From the NCBI RefSeq assembly GCF_003287495.1, contig NZ_PRLE01000002.1, positions 1 through 64,000 of the forward strand: DNA of 64,000 bases. Direction: 5' to 3'. This document shows positions 53,360-62,688 of this stretch, piece after piece (position 1 is the first letter of the stretch; every line of letters starts with the position of its first letter). Below the pieces are notes generated by a model. It saw nothing but the letters and a program-made list of their open reading frames with translations. It was not told the origin of the DNA and searched no databases. This stretch comes from Faecalibacterium prausnitzii. GTDB taxonomy: Bacteria > Bacillota > Clostridia > Oscillospirales > Ruminococcaceae. A program made the translations under genes and the position numbers.

Positions 53360-53397
53360 AAACTGAAAGAAATTGTTGAAAACAGGAGGAAACCATC

Positions 53398-54501
53398 TTG
53401 AAACACATTTCGATGTTCGCGCGCCGGGCGGCGGCGCTTTTGCTGGCGGCGGTGCTGCTGGTCGGGGCCATCCCCGCGGCGTTTGCAGAGGAAGAGGGCA
53501 CCCCGGAGGGCGAGGCCGTGACGGAAACCGTCTACACGGTGCCCACCACCATCGGCGGGGCGGATACCACCCTGCTCCCGGCGGAGGAGGAAAACTGCCT
53601 GAGCTGGCTGTTCGGCTCGAAAGATACCATCACCATGCCTTACCTGAATATCAAGGGCAAGGGCCTGCGCCGGAATGTGAAACTCAACCTGGTGGACTGC
53701 CTGGTGGGCATTACTTACACCGAGCTGGGTTCCATCGGCAGCTTTGTGAGCGCCTCGGCGGCACAGGAAGCCTGGAAAGCCCAGGCTGTGGCCATTCACT
53801 CCTACCTGGAATACCACAAAAAGTACGGCTCTTCGGCCAATGCGCTGATCTACACCCCGGTGGACCAGATCCCGGCCTCGGCCCGGTCCGCCATTGAGAA
53901 AGCCGTCCGCGCCGTCAAGGACGAGGTGCTGACCTACAACGGCAGCGTCATTGACGCGGTGTGGTCGGCCAGCGCGGGCTACAACACTCAGACGGGCGTC
54001 TACGGCACCTGCTCCGGTCTGGACGCCTGGGGGACGGATGTGCCCTACCTCCAGAGCGTGGAGAGCCCCTATGAGCGCCAGTACCATGAGAAAATGCGCC
54101 GCATCATCGGCAAGGACTACACCTATCAGGAGTACAACGACAGCAAGACCGGCGAGCCCTACGTCAGCGCCGACACCACCCACAAGGATCTGGGCGGTTT
54201 TGTGCAGTACAACACGTTCGTCTCCAATGGCCGCAGCTACCGCAACATCAGCCAGTTTGTGAGCTCCCGTTACTGCTTTGATTTTGGCACCGACGCCAAT
54301 GGCACCCCCGTGATGACCTACTACGGCTATGGTCACGGCGTGGGCATGAGCCAGTGCGGCGCGGTGGGCTTTGCCGCCGAGCAGGGGATGGGCTACCGTG
54401 AGATCCTCCAGCATTACTACACCGGCGTCTCCATGAAGAGCGTGGGCAGTGGTTCCAGCAGCGGCGGCTTCTTTGGCTGGCTGCGGAAGCTGTTCGGCTG
54501 A
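53398..54501 (+). CDS. SpoIID/LytB domain protein
   Basis: A 367-residue exported protein: signal peptide (about residues 1-29, AVLLVGAIPAAFAEE), then a SpoIID/LytB domain with EAWKAQAVAIHSYLEYHKKYG (the Glu and flanking residues of the lytic transglycosylase site) and GYGHGVGMSQCGAVGFAAEQGMGYREILQHYY at the end. SpoIID cleaves peptidoglycan glycan strands in engulfment. The TTG start is taken because AACAGGAGG ends eight bases upstream and the next ATG would remove part of the signal. The gene is alone between gaps. Confidence 0.85.
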   Translation: MKHISMFARRAAALLLAAVLLVGAIPAAFAEEEGTPEGEAVTETVYTVPTTIGGADTTLLPAEEENCLSWLFGSKDTITMPYLNIKGKGLRRNVKLNLVDCLVGITYTELGSIGSFVSASAAQEAWKAQAVAIHSYLEYHKKYGSSANALIYTPVDQIPASARSAIEKAVRAVKDEVLTYNGSVIDAVWSASAGYNTQTGVYGTCSGLDAWGTDVPYLQSVESPYERQYHEKMRRIIGKDYTYQEYNDSKTGEPYVSADTTHKDLGGFVQYNTFVSNGRSYRNISQFVSSRYCFDFGTDANGTPVMTYYGYGHGVGMSQCGAVGFAAEQGMGYREILQHYYTGVSMKSVGSGSSSGGFFGWLRKLFG

Positions 54502-54615
54502 CCAAAAGGCGCTGCACTGGAAACCAAAAGGAATTGCGGAAAATCGCTTCTCAAATGCGGCGGAATTTGGTATACTATACAATTGTAACATCAAATGGGA
54601 GTTGGAGAAATCGGA

Positions 54616-57063
54616 ATGCAGTTGGACAAGGAAACGAAATTGAAGCAGGAGAAAGAGCGCTGCCGTCAGCTGGCGCAGCGGGTCGCGGAAGAAGCGCGCC
54701 CCGCCTCGGCCCAGGTGCTGAACAGCGAGTCTGACCTGCTGGAAAAGGCCCTGCGCCGGGCAGGCATCCGGGCGGAAGAGTGGTCTGCACAGGCTGCAGA
54801 GCCTGTGGACCTGCTGGTGGTGGAAGACCCCGTGTGGAGCCATCTGCCCCAGCAGCTGCCCGAGAAAGTGCTGCTGGCCAGTGTGGACAGCACCATGATG
54901 GCGGCCTGGGCCGAGCAGCTGGCCCGGCGGGGCTATTACCGTGATTTCCGCTGGCGCAGCAGGGGCCGGGCCCAGCAGTCCGCTCTGTTCTGCACCGGCA
55001 GCGCCGTGCCCGCCCCGCTGATGATGGTACAGGGCTACGAGCAGGAGATGGACACCCTGCGGGACCGGATGGTCCGGGCCGAGCGCACCTGCAGCGAGGA
55101 AGCCGCCCTGATCGAGCGGCTCCGCAGTGACCTTGTCCTCAGCCGCAGCCACGAGCAGCAGCTGGAAAAGACCCTGAGCGACGTTACCAATTCCACGTTC
55201 TGGAAGCTGACCTGGCCCATGCGGTATGCCGTCAGCAAGAGCCGCCAGATCTGGCACACGTTCCCGCTGTTCGTCTTCCTGCATGACCTGCGCGCCATGG
55301 GCGTGGAGGGCGTGCGGGAGCAGGCCCGTGCCCGCCGTGAGTATGCAGTCCTCTTCCCCAGCAAGACCCTGCGGGCAGACCGCTTTGCCCCGGTGGAGCT
55401 GCTGGTAAAGCAGGCCAGCCACCAGCCCGGCGGCGAGGCAGGCCCCAAGATCAGCATTGTGGTGCCCCTGTACAACACCCCGCTGAATTTCCTCGAGGAG
55501 CTGCTGGATTCCGTCGTCAACCAGACCTACCGCAACTGGGAGCTCTGCTGTGTGGACGCCGGGCAGGACACCGCCGTGGGCCAGCATGTGCAGGCCCGCG
55601 CCAAGGCAGACCCCCGCATCCGCTACCAGAAACTGACCGAGAATGAGGGCATTGCCGGGAACACCAACCACGGTTTTGAGCTGGCCACAGGCGATTACAT
55701 CGCCCTGCTGGATCATGACGATATCCTCCACCCCTGTGCCCTGTGGTACACGGCGCAGGCGATCGTGGAGCAGGGAGCCGATTTCGTCTATACCGACGAG
55801 GCGACCTTTGAGGGCAAGGTGGAGAACGTGGTGCTCTACCACTTCAAGCCGGACTTCATGCTGGACAACCTCCGCTCCAACAACTATATCTGCCACCTGA
55901 CCACGTTCAGCAAGGTGCTGATGGAACAGGCTGGCGGCGGGGAGCGGGCCGAGTACAACGGCAGCCAGGATTACGACCTCTTCCTCCGCCTGACCGAGAA
56001 AGCCCGGAAGATCGCCCACATCCCCCATGCGCTCTATTACTGGCGTTCCAGCCCCAACAGCACCGCCAGCGATATCTCCGCCAAGACCTACTGCATCGAC
56101 GCGGGCATTGCGGCCCTCAAGGCCCACTATGCCCGCTGCGGCGTGGCGGTGGATGACGTCACCCTCATCCCCGGCACCCCGGGCTATTACAAGACGGATT
56201 ACACCATGGCCCACCCGGGCCGGGTGAGCATCCTCATCCCTACCTGCGACCACATCCGGGATCTGGAGACCTGTGTGGAGTCCATCTACGCCCGCACCAC
56301 CTACCCGGATTTTGAGATCCTCCTCATTGAGAACAACTCCAAGGAGGAGCAGACGTTCCGCAGCTATGAGCGGATGCAGAAAGAGCACCCCGATACCCTC
56401 AAGGTCCTTACCTGGCAGGGCAAGGGATTCAACTACAGCGCCCTGAACAACTTTGGGGCCCAGTACGCCACGGGCGAGTATTTGCTGCTGCTCAACAACG
56501 ACACCGAGGTCATCACCCCAGGCTGGCTGGAAGAGATGGTCATGTACGCCCAGCAGAAGCGTGTGGGCTGCGTGGGTGCCAAGCTGCTCTACCCCGATGA
56601 CACCATCCAGCACGCTGGCGTGGGCTTTGGCATCGGCGGCGTGGCGGGCCACCTGCACAAATATTTTCCGGCCACTTCCGACGGCTACATGGGCCGCCTG
56701 AACTATGTGCAGGACGTCTACGGGGATACCGCCGCCTGCCTGCTCATCCGGAAAGAAATTTACGACGAGGTCCACGGCCTGGACGAGAGCTACGCCGTGG
56801 CGTTCAACGATGTGGATTTCTGTGTCCGCGTCCGGGAGGCCGGTTACACCAACGTTTTCACCCCGTTTGCCCAGCTCTACCACTACGAGAGCAAGAGCCG
56901 CGGCATGGAGGACAACCCCGAAAAGCAGAAGCGCTTCCAGGGCGAAGTGCTCCGCTTCCAGGCTCGCTGGGGCGACCTGCTGGCCAAGGGCGACCCCTGC
57001 ACCAACCCCAACTTTGACATCCAGCGTGAGGACTTCAGCCTCAAAATTCTGCCTTTGGAGTAA
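54616..57063 (+). CDS. two-domain GT2 glycosyltransferase
   Basis: An 815-residue protein with an N-terminal region of unknown role (about 1-270, partly coiled) and two GT-A domains. The first (about 275-500) has ISIVVPLYNTPLNFLEELL, VDAGQDT and DHDD; the second (about 535-790) has VSILIPTCDHIRDLETC, LIENNSKEE and LLNNDTEVI. Such tandem enzymes build rhamnan or other surface polysaccharides. A -10 (TATACT) lies upstream. It is followed after 5 bases by another glycosyltransferase gene, so they are probably cotranscribed. Confidence 0.88.
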   Translation: MQLDKETKLKQEKERCRQLAQRVAEEARPASAQVLNSESDLLEKALRRAGIRAEEWSAQAAEPVDLLVVEDPVWSHLPQQLPEKVLLASVDSTMMAAWAEQLARRGYYRDFRWRSRGRAQQSALFCTGSAVPAPLMMVQGYEQEMDTLRDRMVRAERTCSEEAALIERLRSDLVLSRSHEQQLEKTLSDVTNSTFWKLTWPMRYAVSKSRQIWHTFPLFVFLHDLRAMGVEGVREQARARREYAVLFPSKTLRADRFAPVELLVKQASHQPGGEAGPKISIVVPLYNTPLNFLEELLDSVVNQTYRNWELCCVDAGQDTAVGQHVQARAKADPRIRYQKLTENEGIAGNTNHGFELATGDYIALLDHDDILHPCALWYTAQAIVEQGADFVYTDEATFEGKVENVVLYHFKPDFMLDNLRSNNYICHLTTFSKVLMEQAGGGERAEYNGSQDYDLFLRLTEKARKIAHIPHALYYWRSSPNSTASDISAKTYCIDAGIAALKAHYARCGVAVDDVTLIPGTPGYYKTDYTMAHPGRVSILIPTCDHIRDLETCVESIYARTTYPDFEILLIENNSKEEQTFRSYERMQKEHPDTLKVLTWQGKGFNYSALNNFGAQYATGEYLLLLNNDTEVITPGWLEEMVMYAQQKRVGCVGAKLLYPDDTIQHAGVGFGIGGVAGHLHKYFPATSDGYMGRLNYVQDVYGDTAACLLIRKEIYDEVHGLDESYAVAFNDVDFCVRVREAGYTNVFTPFAQLYHYESKSRGMEDNPEKQKRFQGEVLRFQARWGDLLAKGDPCTNPNFDIQREDFSLKILPLE

Positions 57064-57068
57064 AGCCG

Positions 57069-57860
57069 ATGAATCTTTCCGCATGTATTGTTGTCTATAA
57101 CGGCTATGACGAGGTGCTCAAGGCGGCCCAGACCGTGCTGCAGTTCACCCGCCGCTACCCGCTGACCCTCTATCTGGTGGACAACGCCAGCCCGGACGGC
57201 AGCGGCCCCCGGCTGGAACAGGCCGTGCGGGAGGGTCTGCTGGCCCCCGGGCCCGGGCAGCGCGTTGAGGTGCGCTGCCGCAAAGAGAACGGCGGCTTTG
57301 GCACCGGCCACAACACCGTGCTGCCGGAGCTTGCCAGCACCTACCACTTCATCCTCAACCCGGATATCCAGCTCATGGCCGATACCCTCAGTGACCTGGC
57401 CGACTGGATGGCCCGGCACCCGGATGCCGTGATGGCCCGGCCCGGCCTCGTCTTCCCGGACGGGCGGCCCCAGCGCCTGCCCCTGCAGCGGTGCGCGCTG
57501 CGGCCCATGGTCTACCGCCAGCTGTCATTTCTCAAGTTCTGGGAGAAATACAACGAGCAGTACCTCATGGCGGACAAAGACCTGACAAAACCCACCGAGA
57601 TCGAGTTCTGCACCGGCAGCTTCTCCGCGGTGCGGACGGCGGAGTTCAAGGCCGTGGGCGGCTTTGACGAGCACTACTTCATGTATGTGGAGGACGCCGA
57701 CCTCACCCAGAAGATGCGCACCACCGGCAAGGCGTATCTGGTGCCCCAGTACACGGCCATCCATGCCTGGCACCGGGCGGCCCACCGCAGCCTGAAACCG
57801 TTCCTCTGGCAGGCCGGCAGCCTGCTGCGGTATTTTAGCAAGTGGGGCTTCAAATTTTAA
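57069..57860 (+). CDS. GT2 glycosyltransferase (WbbL/rhamnosyltransferase-like)
   Basis: A 263-residue glycosyltransferase: LSACIVVYNGYDEVLKAAQT, LVDNASPDGSG, ENGGFGTGHN and LNPDIQL (the DxD-like site), then FCTGSFSAVRTAEF and FDEHYFMYVEDADLTQKM. It fits the rhamnosyltransferase group that adds rhamnose to lipid-linked sugars. It begins 6 bases after the two-domain glycosyltransferase gene; the dTDP-rhamnose genes follow downstream, which suits a role in a rhamnose-containing polymer. Confidence 0.88.
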   Translation: MNLSACIVVYNGYDEVLKAAQTVLQFTRRYPLTLYLVDNASPDGSGPRLEQAVREGLLAPGPGQRVEVRCRKENGGFGTGHNTVLPELASTYHFILNPDIQLMADTLSDLADWMARHPDAVMARPGLVFPDGRPQRLPLQRCALRPMVYRQLSFLKFWEKYNEQYLMADKDLTKPTEIEFCTGSFSAVRTAEFKAVGGFDEHYFMYVEDADLTQKMRTTGKAYLVPQYTAIHAWHRAAHRSLKPFLWQAGSLLRYFSKWGFKF

Positions 57861-57869
57861 TTTTTCAAA

Positions 57870-57917
57870 AGAAGAACGGCATGAGCCAGAAATTTTCTGA
57901 TTCATGCCGTTTTTTTC
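57870..57917 (+). terminator. terminator of the glycosyltransferase pair
   Basis: ACGGCATGA and TCATGCCGT pair with an inner stem in between, and TTTTTTC follows. The rml promoter follows at once. Confidence 0.8.
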
Positions 57918-57946
57918 TTGCTTTTTTGCTGATTTGATAGTAGAAT
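57918..57946 (+). promoter_or_regulatory. promoter of the rml cluster
   Basis: TTGCTT (57918-57923) and TAGAAT (57941-57946) are separated by 17 bases. A leader of about 290 bases follows before rmlA, with an inverted repeat (GTAATAC / GTATTAC, 57952-58006). I see no gene in it that I can support. Confidence 0.6.
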
Positions 57947-58248
57947 AAGGTGTAATACTATCGCCCCTGGAAAGAAAAGACCGGAGTTTTGCACGGTATT
58001 ACCCAACCTTGTTGACAGCGGACGCAGCTCCGCTTTGAATCCATACGAATCTCAAACGCCAATCCAACACGCTGCCACGGCTCTTTTGCCGCCGGACTGC
58101 TTTAGCCTCGCTTGAATTCCACCAAGGAGTTCGGCGCTCGGCTGCATTGTCTGGTGTCAAAATAGCCTGTGTCATCGCGTCGCCTTTGGCGTTCGAGCTT
58201 CGTAAAGCTGCACAACTTTTTTCATTTTTATTAAAGGAGTGCACAAAT

Positions 58249-59136
58249 ATGAAAGGCATTATTCTGGCCGGCGGTGCCGGCACCCGGCTTTATCCGTTGA
58301 CGATGGTCACCAGCAAGCAGCTGCTGCCCGTCTACGATAAGCCCATGATCTATTATCCTCTGTCCACCCTCATGCTGGCGGGCATCCAGGATATCCTCAT
58401 CATTTCAACCCCTACCGACACGCCCCGCTTTGAGGCGCTGCTGGGCGATGGCAGCCAGTACGGCATCCATCTGCAATATAAAGTTCAGCCCTCCCCGGAC
58501 GGCCTGGCACAGGCATTCATCCTGGGCGAGGAGTTCATTGGCGACGACTGCTGCGCCATGATCCTGGGCGATAACATCTTCTACGGCAACGGCTTCTCCA
58601 AGATCTTGAAGACTGCCGCCGCCAACGCCGAGAACAAGGGCCGCTGCACCGTCTTTGGCTATTATGTGCAGGATCCCGAGCGCTTTGGCATCGTCGAGTT
58701 CGACCAGAACGGCAAGGTGCTGAGCGTGGAAGAGAAGCCCGAGCACCCCAAGAGCAACTACGCCATCACCGGCCTGTACTTCTACAACAAGGAAGTCGTC
58801 AAGATGGCAAAGCAGGTCAAGCCCTCCGCCCGCGGCGAGCTGGAGATCACCACTCTGAACGACATGTACCTCAAGAAAGACGAGCTGGATGTCCAGCTGC
58901 TGGGCCGCGGCTTTGCCTGGCTGGATACTGGCACGATGGACAGCCTGGTGGATGCCGCTGACTTTGTGCGGATGATCGAGAAGCGCCAGGGCATCAAGAT
59001 CAGCGCTCCGGAGGAGATCGCTTACAAGTATGGCTGGATCGACCGCGACACCCTGCTGGAGAGCGCTGCCCGCTACGGCAAGAGCCCCTACGGCCAGCAC
59101 CTGAAGAATGTCGCCGACGGCAAACTGAGATACTAA
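58249..59136 (+). CDS. rmlA: glucose-1-phosphate thymidylyltransferase
   Basis: A 295-residue RmlA (RfbA): [37 protein letters not shown] is the signature (read in parts), then LGDNIFYG and [11 protein letters not shown]. It makes dTDP-glucose, the first step to dTDP-rhamnose. The start follows TTAAAGGAGTG. rmlD and rmlB follow; rmlC, the epimerase, is not in this window. Confidence 0.96.
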   Translation: MKGIILAGGAGTRLYPLTMVTSKQLLPVYDKPMIYYPLSTLMLAGIQDILIISTPTDTPRFEALLGDGSQYGIHLQYKVQPSPDGLAQAFILGEEFIGDDCCAMILGDNIFYGNGFSKILKTAAANAENKGRCTVFGYYVQDPERFGIVEFDQNGKVLSVEEKPEHPKSNYAITGLYFYNKEVVKMAKQVKPSARGELEITTLNDMYLKKDELDVQLLGRGFAWLDTGTMDSLVDAADFVRMIEKRQGIKISAPEEIAYKYGWIDRDTLLESAARYGKSPYGQHLKNVADGKLRY

Positions 59137-59159
59137 GAGTTTAAGGGGAGGATTATCCC

Positions 59160-60074
59160 ATGAAAATCATCGTCACTGGCTGCAAGGGCCAGCTGGGCAC
59201 CGAGATCATCAAGCAGCTCCGCGAGGGCCGCAGCGAGATCGGCCCCATCCCGGAAAAGCTGCTCAATGCAACGGTCATTCCGGTGGACCTGCCCGAGCTG
59301 GACATTGCCAACTACAAGATGGTGGATGATTTCATCCGCCGCCAGCGCCCGGACGTCATCATCAACTGCGCCGCCTACACCAACGTGGACGGCTGCGAGG
59401 TGAACCACGACGCCGCCTACAAGGCAAACGCCATCGGCCCCCGCAACCTGGCACAGGCTGCCACCAAGACGGGTGCCCGCCTGGTGCATGTCTCCACCGA
59501 CTACGTTTTTTCTGGCCGGGAGAACGGCGGCATCGCGCAGGATGAGGCCACCCTGCCCGGCCCCATCAGCGCCTACGGCTCCACCAAGCTCATGGGCGAG
59601 AAGTATGTGGAGCAGTTCTGCCACCGCCACTTCATCGTCCGCACGGCCTGGCTGTACAGCTACTACGGCAAAAACTTTGTCAAGACCATCGTCAACGCGG
59701 GCAAGAAGTTTGGCAAGCTGGAAGTGGTCAACGACCAGTGCGGCAACCCGACCAACGCGGTGGATCTGGCCCACGAGATTTTACAGCTCTGCGTCACCCA
59801 CGAGTACGGCCTGTACCACTGCACCGGCGAGGGCATCTGCTCCTGGTATGATTTCGCCTCCGAGATCATCCGCCTGTCCGGTGTGGACGCCACCGTGGCT
59901 CCCTGCACCAGCGCCGAGTACAAGGAAAAGCACCCGGAAAGCGCCGACCGCCCCAAGTGGAGCGCCCTGGACAACCGGATGCTCCGCTGCACCGTCGGCA
60001 ACGAGGTGCGCGATTGGAAAGCTGCCCTGGCCTGCTTCTTTGAGCACTGGGATGGCGAGAATGGCATGAAGTAA
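59160..60074 (+). CDS. rmlD: dTDP-4-dehydrorhamnose reductase
   Basis: A 304-residue RmlD: TGCKGQLGTEI (nucleotide-binding), INCAAYTNVDGCE, and the YxxxK-type VSTDYVFSG and AYGSTKLMGEKYV (catalytic tyrosine and lysine). It reduces dTDP-4-keto-rhamnose with NADPH to dTDP-rhamnose. It is slightly long for the family. It starts 24 bases after rmlA. A repeat element lies between it and rmlB. Confidence 0.95.
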   Translation: MKIIVTGCKGQLGTEIIKQLREGRSEIGPIPEKLLNATVIPVDLPELDIANYKMVDDFIRRQRPDVIINCAAYTNVDGCEVNHDAAYKANAIGPRNLAQAATKTGARLVHVSTDYVFSGRENGGIAQDEATLPGPISAYGSTKLMGEKYVEQFCHRHFIVRTAWLYSYYGKNFVKTIVNAGKKFGKLEVVNDQCGNPTNAVDLAHEILQLCVTHEYGLYHCTGEGICSWYDFASEIIRLSGVDATVAPCTSAEYKEKHPESADRPKWSALDNRMLRCTVGNEVRDWKAALACFFEHWDGENGMK

Positions 60075-60087
60075 GATGAACGTCCTA

Positions 60088-60282
60088 GCCCTCTCAGGCC
60101 GCCTATCGGCGTCCAGCTGTTCCCCTTTTTGGCTTTGCCATTTTCCCCCGACCGGGGGAAATCTTTCCCAAAGGGGGGAGCCTTTGGCAAAGAGATAAAC
60201 TTTGCGTGGACTGCCAAGGCCTCTCACTTTGGGAGAGGTGGCATTGCGAAGCAATGACGGAGAGGGCAAGCCCGCTGACAAG
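60088..60282. repeat. palindromic intergenic repeat, copy 6
   Basis: CCTAGCCCTCTCAGGCCGCC to GCAATGACGGAGAGGGC, with inner TTTCCCCCGACCGGGGGAAA and GGCCTCTCACTTTGGGAGAGG. It lies between rmlD and rmlB inside the operon. Confidence 0.8.
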
Positions 60283-60310
60283 AGAGAATAAACATCGAGG
60301 ATATATCAAT

Positions 60311-61375
60311 ATGAAAACCTATCTGATCACCGGCTGCGCCGGTTTTATCGGCTCCAACTTTGTCCACTATATGCTCAAAAAATACCCCGAGATCCTGCTG
60401 GTCAACCTGGATAAGCTGACCTATGCCGGCAATCTCGAAAACCTGAAAGACGTGGAGGGCGACCCCCGCCATGTTTTTGTGCAGGGCGATATCTGCGATA
60501 AGGAGCTGGTGGAGAGCCTGTTCGCAAAGTATGATTTCGATTACGTCATCAACTTTGCGGCCGAGAGCCATGTGGACCGTTCCATCAAGAACCCCGAGAT
60601 CTTTGTCCAGAGCAATGTCATGGGCACCGTGAACCTGCTGCAGCGTGCAAAAGAGGCATGGTACGATGCTGACGCCAAGACCTGGAAAGAGGGCAAGAAG
60701 TACGTTCAGGTCTCTACCGATGAGGTCTACGGCGCTCTGGGTGCCGAGGGCTTCTTCATGGAGACCACCCCGCTGTGCCCCCACAGCCCCTACTCCGCTT
60801 CCAAGGCCAGCGCGGATATGTTCGTCAAGGCATTCCACGATACCTACGGTATGCCCATCAACATCACCCGCTGCTCCAACAACTACGGCCCCTACCAGTT
60901 CCCCGAGAAGCTGATCCCCCTGATGATCAACAACGTCAAGCACCACAAGCAGCTGCCCGTCTACGGCGACGGAATGCAGATCCGCGACTGGCTGTATGTG
61001 GAGGACCACTGCAAGGCCATTGATATGGTGGCCAACGGCGGCAAGATCGGCGAGGTGTACAACGTGGGCGGCCACAACGAGCGCCCCAACATCTTCATCG
61101 TCAAGACCATCATCAGCCAGCTGCATGACCGCCTGAAAGACGACGGCATCAGCGAGGACCTCATCAAGCATGTGGCCGACCGTCTGGGCCACGACCGCCG
61201 CTACGGCATCGACCCCACCAAGATCAAGAACGATCTGGGCTGGTATCCCGAGACCCCGTTTGAGAAAGGCATCGTCCTGACCATTGACTGGTACCTCAAC
61301 CACGAGGAGTGGATGGAGCACATCACCAGCGGCAACTACCAGAAGTACTACGAGGAAATGTACAAGAATAAGTAA
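60311..61375 (+). CDS. rmlB: dTDP-glucose 4,6-dehydratase
   Basis: A 354-residue RmlB: TGCAGFIGSNFVHY, VNLDKLTYAGNLENL, the catalytic STDEVYGALG and SKASADMFVKAFHDTYGMP (YxxxK). It makes dTDP-4-keto-6-deoxyglucose. The ATG follows GAGGATATA. A terminator ends the cluster after it. Confidence 0.96.
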   Translation: MKTYLITGCAGFIGSNFVHYMLKKYPEILLVNLDKLTYAGNLENLKDVEGDPRHVFVQGDICDKELVESLFAKYDFDYVINFAAESHVDRSIKNPEIFVQSNVMGTVNLLQRAKEAWYDADAKTWKEGKKYVQVSTDEVYGALGAEGFFMETTPLCPHSPYSASKASADMFVKAFHDTYGMPINITRCSNNYGPYQFPEKLIPLMINNVKHHKQLPVYGDGMQIRDWLYVEDHCKAIDMVANGGKIGEVYNVGGHNERPNIFIVKTIISQLHDRLKDDGISEDLIKHVADRLGHDRRYGIDPTKIKNDLGWYPETPFEKGIVLTIDWYLNHEEWMEHITSGNYQKYYEEMYKNK

Positions 61376-61401
61376 GCGGAATTTCCGCGTTGCAATGAGA
61401 A

Positions 61402-61443
61402 TGGCCCCCGCCGGAAGCAAGATCCCGGCGGGGGCCATTTTTG
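61402..61443 (+). terminator. terminator of rmlB
   Basis: ATGGCCCCCGCCGG and CCGGCGGGGGCCAT pair around an AAGCAAGATC loop and TTTTTG follows. Confidence 0.88.
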
Positions 61444-61469
61444 CTGCCCGTTACGAGTGGGCAGGGCGT

Positions 61470-61940
61470 TTAGAACATCTTTTCCCAGGTGGCGCTGCCC
61501 ACTGAGCCATCGGCGGTCAGGCTGTTCCGCTTCTGGTAGCGGCGGACGGCTTCCGTGGTCTTGGCACCATATTTGCCATCAGCGGTCAGGGTCTCGCCCT
61601 CGCCGCGCAGCTTCTGCTGCACCAGCCGGACGGTTCCGCCCTCAGAGCCCTGCCGCAGCACGATGCCGGGGTAGGGCACATGCAGGCCGTGGGCAGCGGT
61701 GTATTTGGCGTAGATGGCATTCCAGGTGTTGGCACCCACTTTGCCGTCCACAGTCAGCTTGTTCCGCAGCTGGAACTCGGTCACGGCTTTCTCGCAGGCG
61801 GTGCCAAAATGGCCATCCACCTTGAGGATGTCGTGCCAGGTGCAGGCGTCGCGCAGGCCGTTGAGCCAGGTCTGCACCAGTGCCACGTCGGGGCCTGAAG
61901 AGCCACGCTGGATGAGGGAATAATAAGCGGGAATTGCCAT
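61470..61940 (-). CDS. peptidoglycan-binding protein (two PG_binding_1 domains)
   Basis: A 156-residue protein of two tandem peptidoglycan-binding domains of the PG_binding_1 type: QRGSSGPDVALVQTWLNGLRDA ... DGHFGTACEKAVTEFQLRNKL ... DGKVGANTW, then the second copy with RQGSEGGTVRLVQQKLRG ... DGKYGAKTTEAVRRYQKRNSL ... DGSVGSATW. No hydrolase domain or secretion signal is visible. It follows spoIIR on the same strand, so it may be cotranscribed. The ATG at 61940 has a distant AAAGGAG, so the start is uncertain. Confidence 0.8.
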   Translation of the reverse strand: MAIPAYYSLIQRGSSGPDVALVQTWLNGLRDACTWHDILKVDGHFGTACEKAVTEFQLRNKLTVDGKVGANTWNAIYAKYTAAHGLHVPYPGIVLRQGSEGGTVRLVQQKLRGEGETLTADGKYGAKTTEAVRRYQKRNSLTADGSVGSATWEKMF

Positions 61941-61970
61941 GTGTGTGGTCACACTCCTTTCCGCCACAGG

Positions 61971-62618
61971 TTATGCGGCAGGGGAGAGGAGTGTGCGGTC
62001 GGCGCGGTCGGAGCAAACGCTCTGCACCCAGTCCACCAGCCGGAACCGGACGATGTACTCCCCGCAGATAAGGTCATTCTCCTGCGGGAGGGCATAGCTG
62101 CCGCAGGCCGCGCGGCAGAGGCCCGGGTAGAGCACGCACCACCAGTTTTTTCCGCTGCGGTCATTCTCCCCCAGCGTGAGGCGCAGGGCGTCGTACCGCC
62201 CGGCGGGAAGGGCGGCGTTTTGATACCGGGTGGCGGCAAAGTACATGTTCACCAGTTCCACCCGGGCCGCCGGGGCAAGGCCAAGCCGGGCCAGCGTCTG
62301 GCGGGCGGTCAGCTCCAGCGCGGGCAGGTTCTGTGCCGCCCAGTGCAGGGCTTCCGGCTGGGTGGACGCCCTGCACTGGGCATCCGTATAGGCCAGCAGG
62401 GCGTCCCGCACGGCCAGCTTGGCGGTCTGGTCCTGCAGGCTGTCACTGTCGGCTTTGATGTGGAGCCGCAGGGTGTCGGCACAGAGGGCGGCCCCGGTGT
62501 CCAGCTGGGCCCGGCCCCAGTCCAGCGCAAACCCGCTCAAACCGGCCAGCACGCACCCCAGCGCCAGCGCGGCACACCATACCGCCATTTCCCGGCGGGA
62601 TAATTTTTTAGCAAACAT
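61971..62618 (-). CDS. spoIIR: stage II sporulation protein R (SpoIIR)
   Basis: A 215-residue exported protein: N-terminal hydrophobic segment (about 13-32), then the SpoIIR pattern LRLHIKADSDSLQDQTAKLAVRDALLA and GKNWWCVLYPGLCRA. In spore formers SpoIIR is made in the forespore and triggers processing of pro-sigma-E in the mother cell. No sigma-E/SpoIIGA genes are in the window. A terminator-like hairpin overlaps its ribosome-binding region. Confidence 0.85.
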   Translation of the reverse strand: MFAKKLSRREMAVWCAALALGCVLAGLSGFALDWGRAQLDTGAALCADTLRLHIKADSDSLQDQTAKLAVRDALLAYTDAQCRASTQPEALHWAAQNLPALELTARQTLARLGLAPAARVELVNMYFAATRYQNAALPAGRYDALRLTLGENDRSGKNWWCVLYPGLCRAACGSYALPQENDLICGEYIVRFRLVDWVQSVCSDRADRTLLSPAA

Positions 62619-62620
62619 AA

Positions 62621-62667
62621 AAACAGGCCCCTCTCTGGAAAAGTTATCCAGAGTATGGGCCTGTTTC
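62621..62667 (-). terminator. terminator of the UPF0210 gene, overlapping the spoIIR ribosome-binding region
   Basis: AAACAGGCCC pairs with GGGCCTGTTT and CTCTGG with CCAGAG. On the minus strand a T-run reaches the spoIIR ATG, and the AGAGGGG used by spoIIR lies in its stem. Confidence 0.7.
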
Positions 62668-62688
62668 TCAACGTTGATACAAAAACGA

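Noticed and set aside
53353-57084. Minus-strand open frame of more than 1200 codons over the glycosyltransferase genes
   Set aside because: It is the reverse of GC-rich genes with clear domains; its product is low in normal sequence features and has no ribosome binding site. Similar long antisense frames at 22227-24152, 30841-32754 and 32908-35007 were rejected for the same reason.
57999-58283. 94-codon minus-strand frame in the leader before rmlA
   Set aside because: It overlaps the rmlA start and lacks a clear ribosome binding site. It looks coding-like but I cannot support it, and the region may be part of a repeat.
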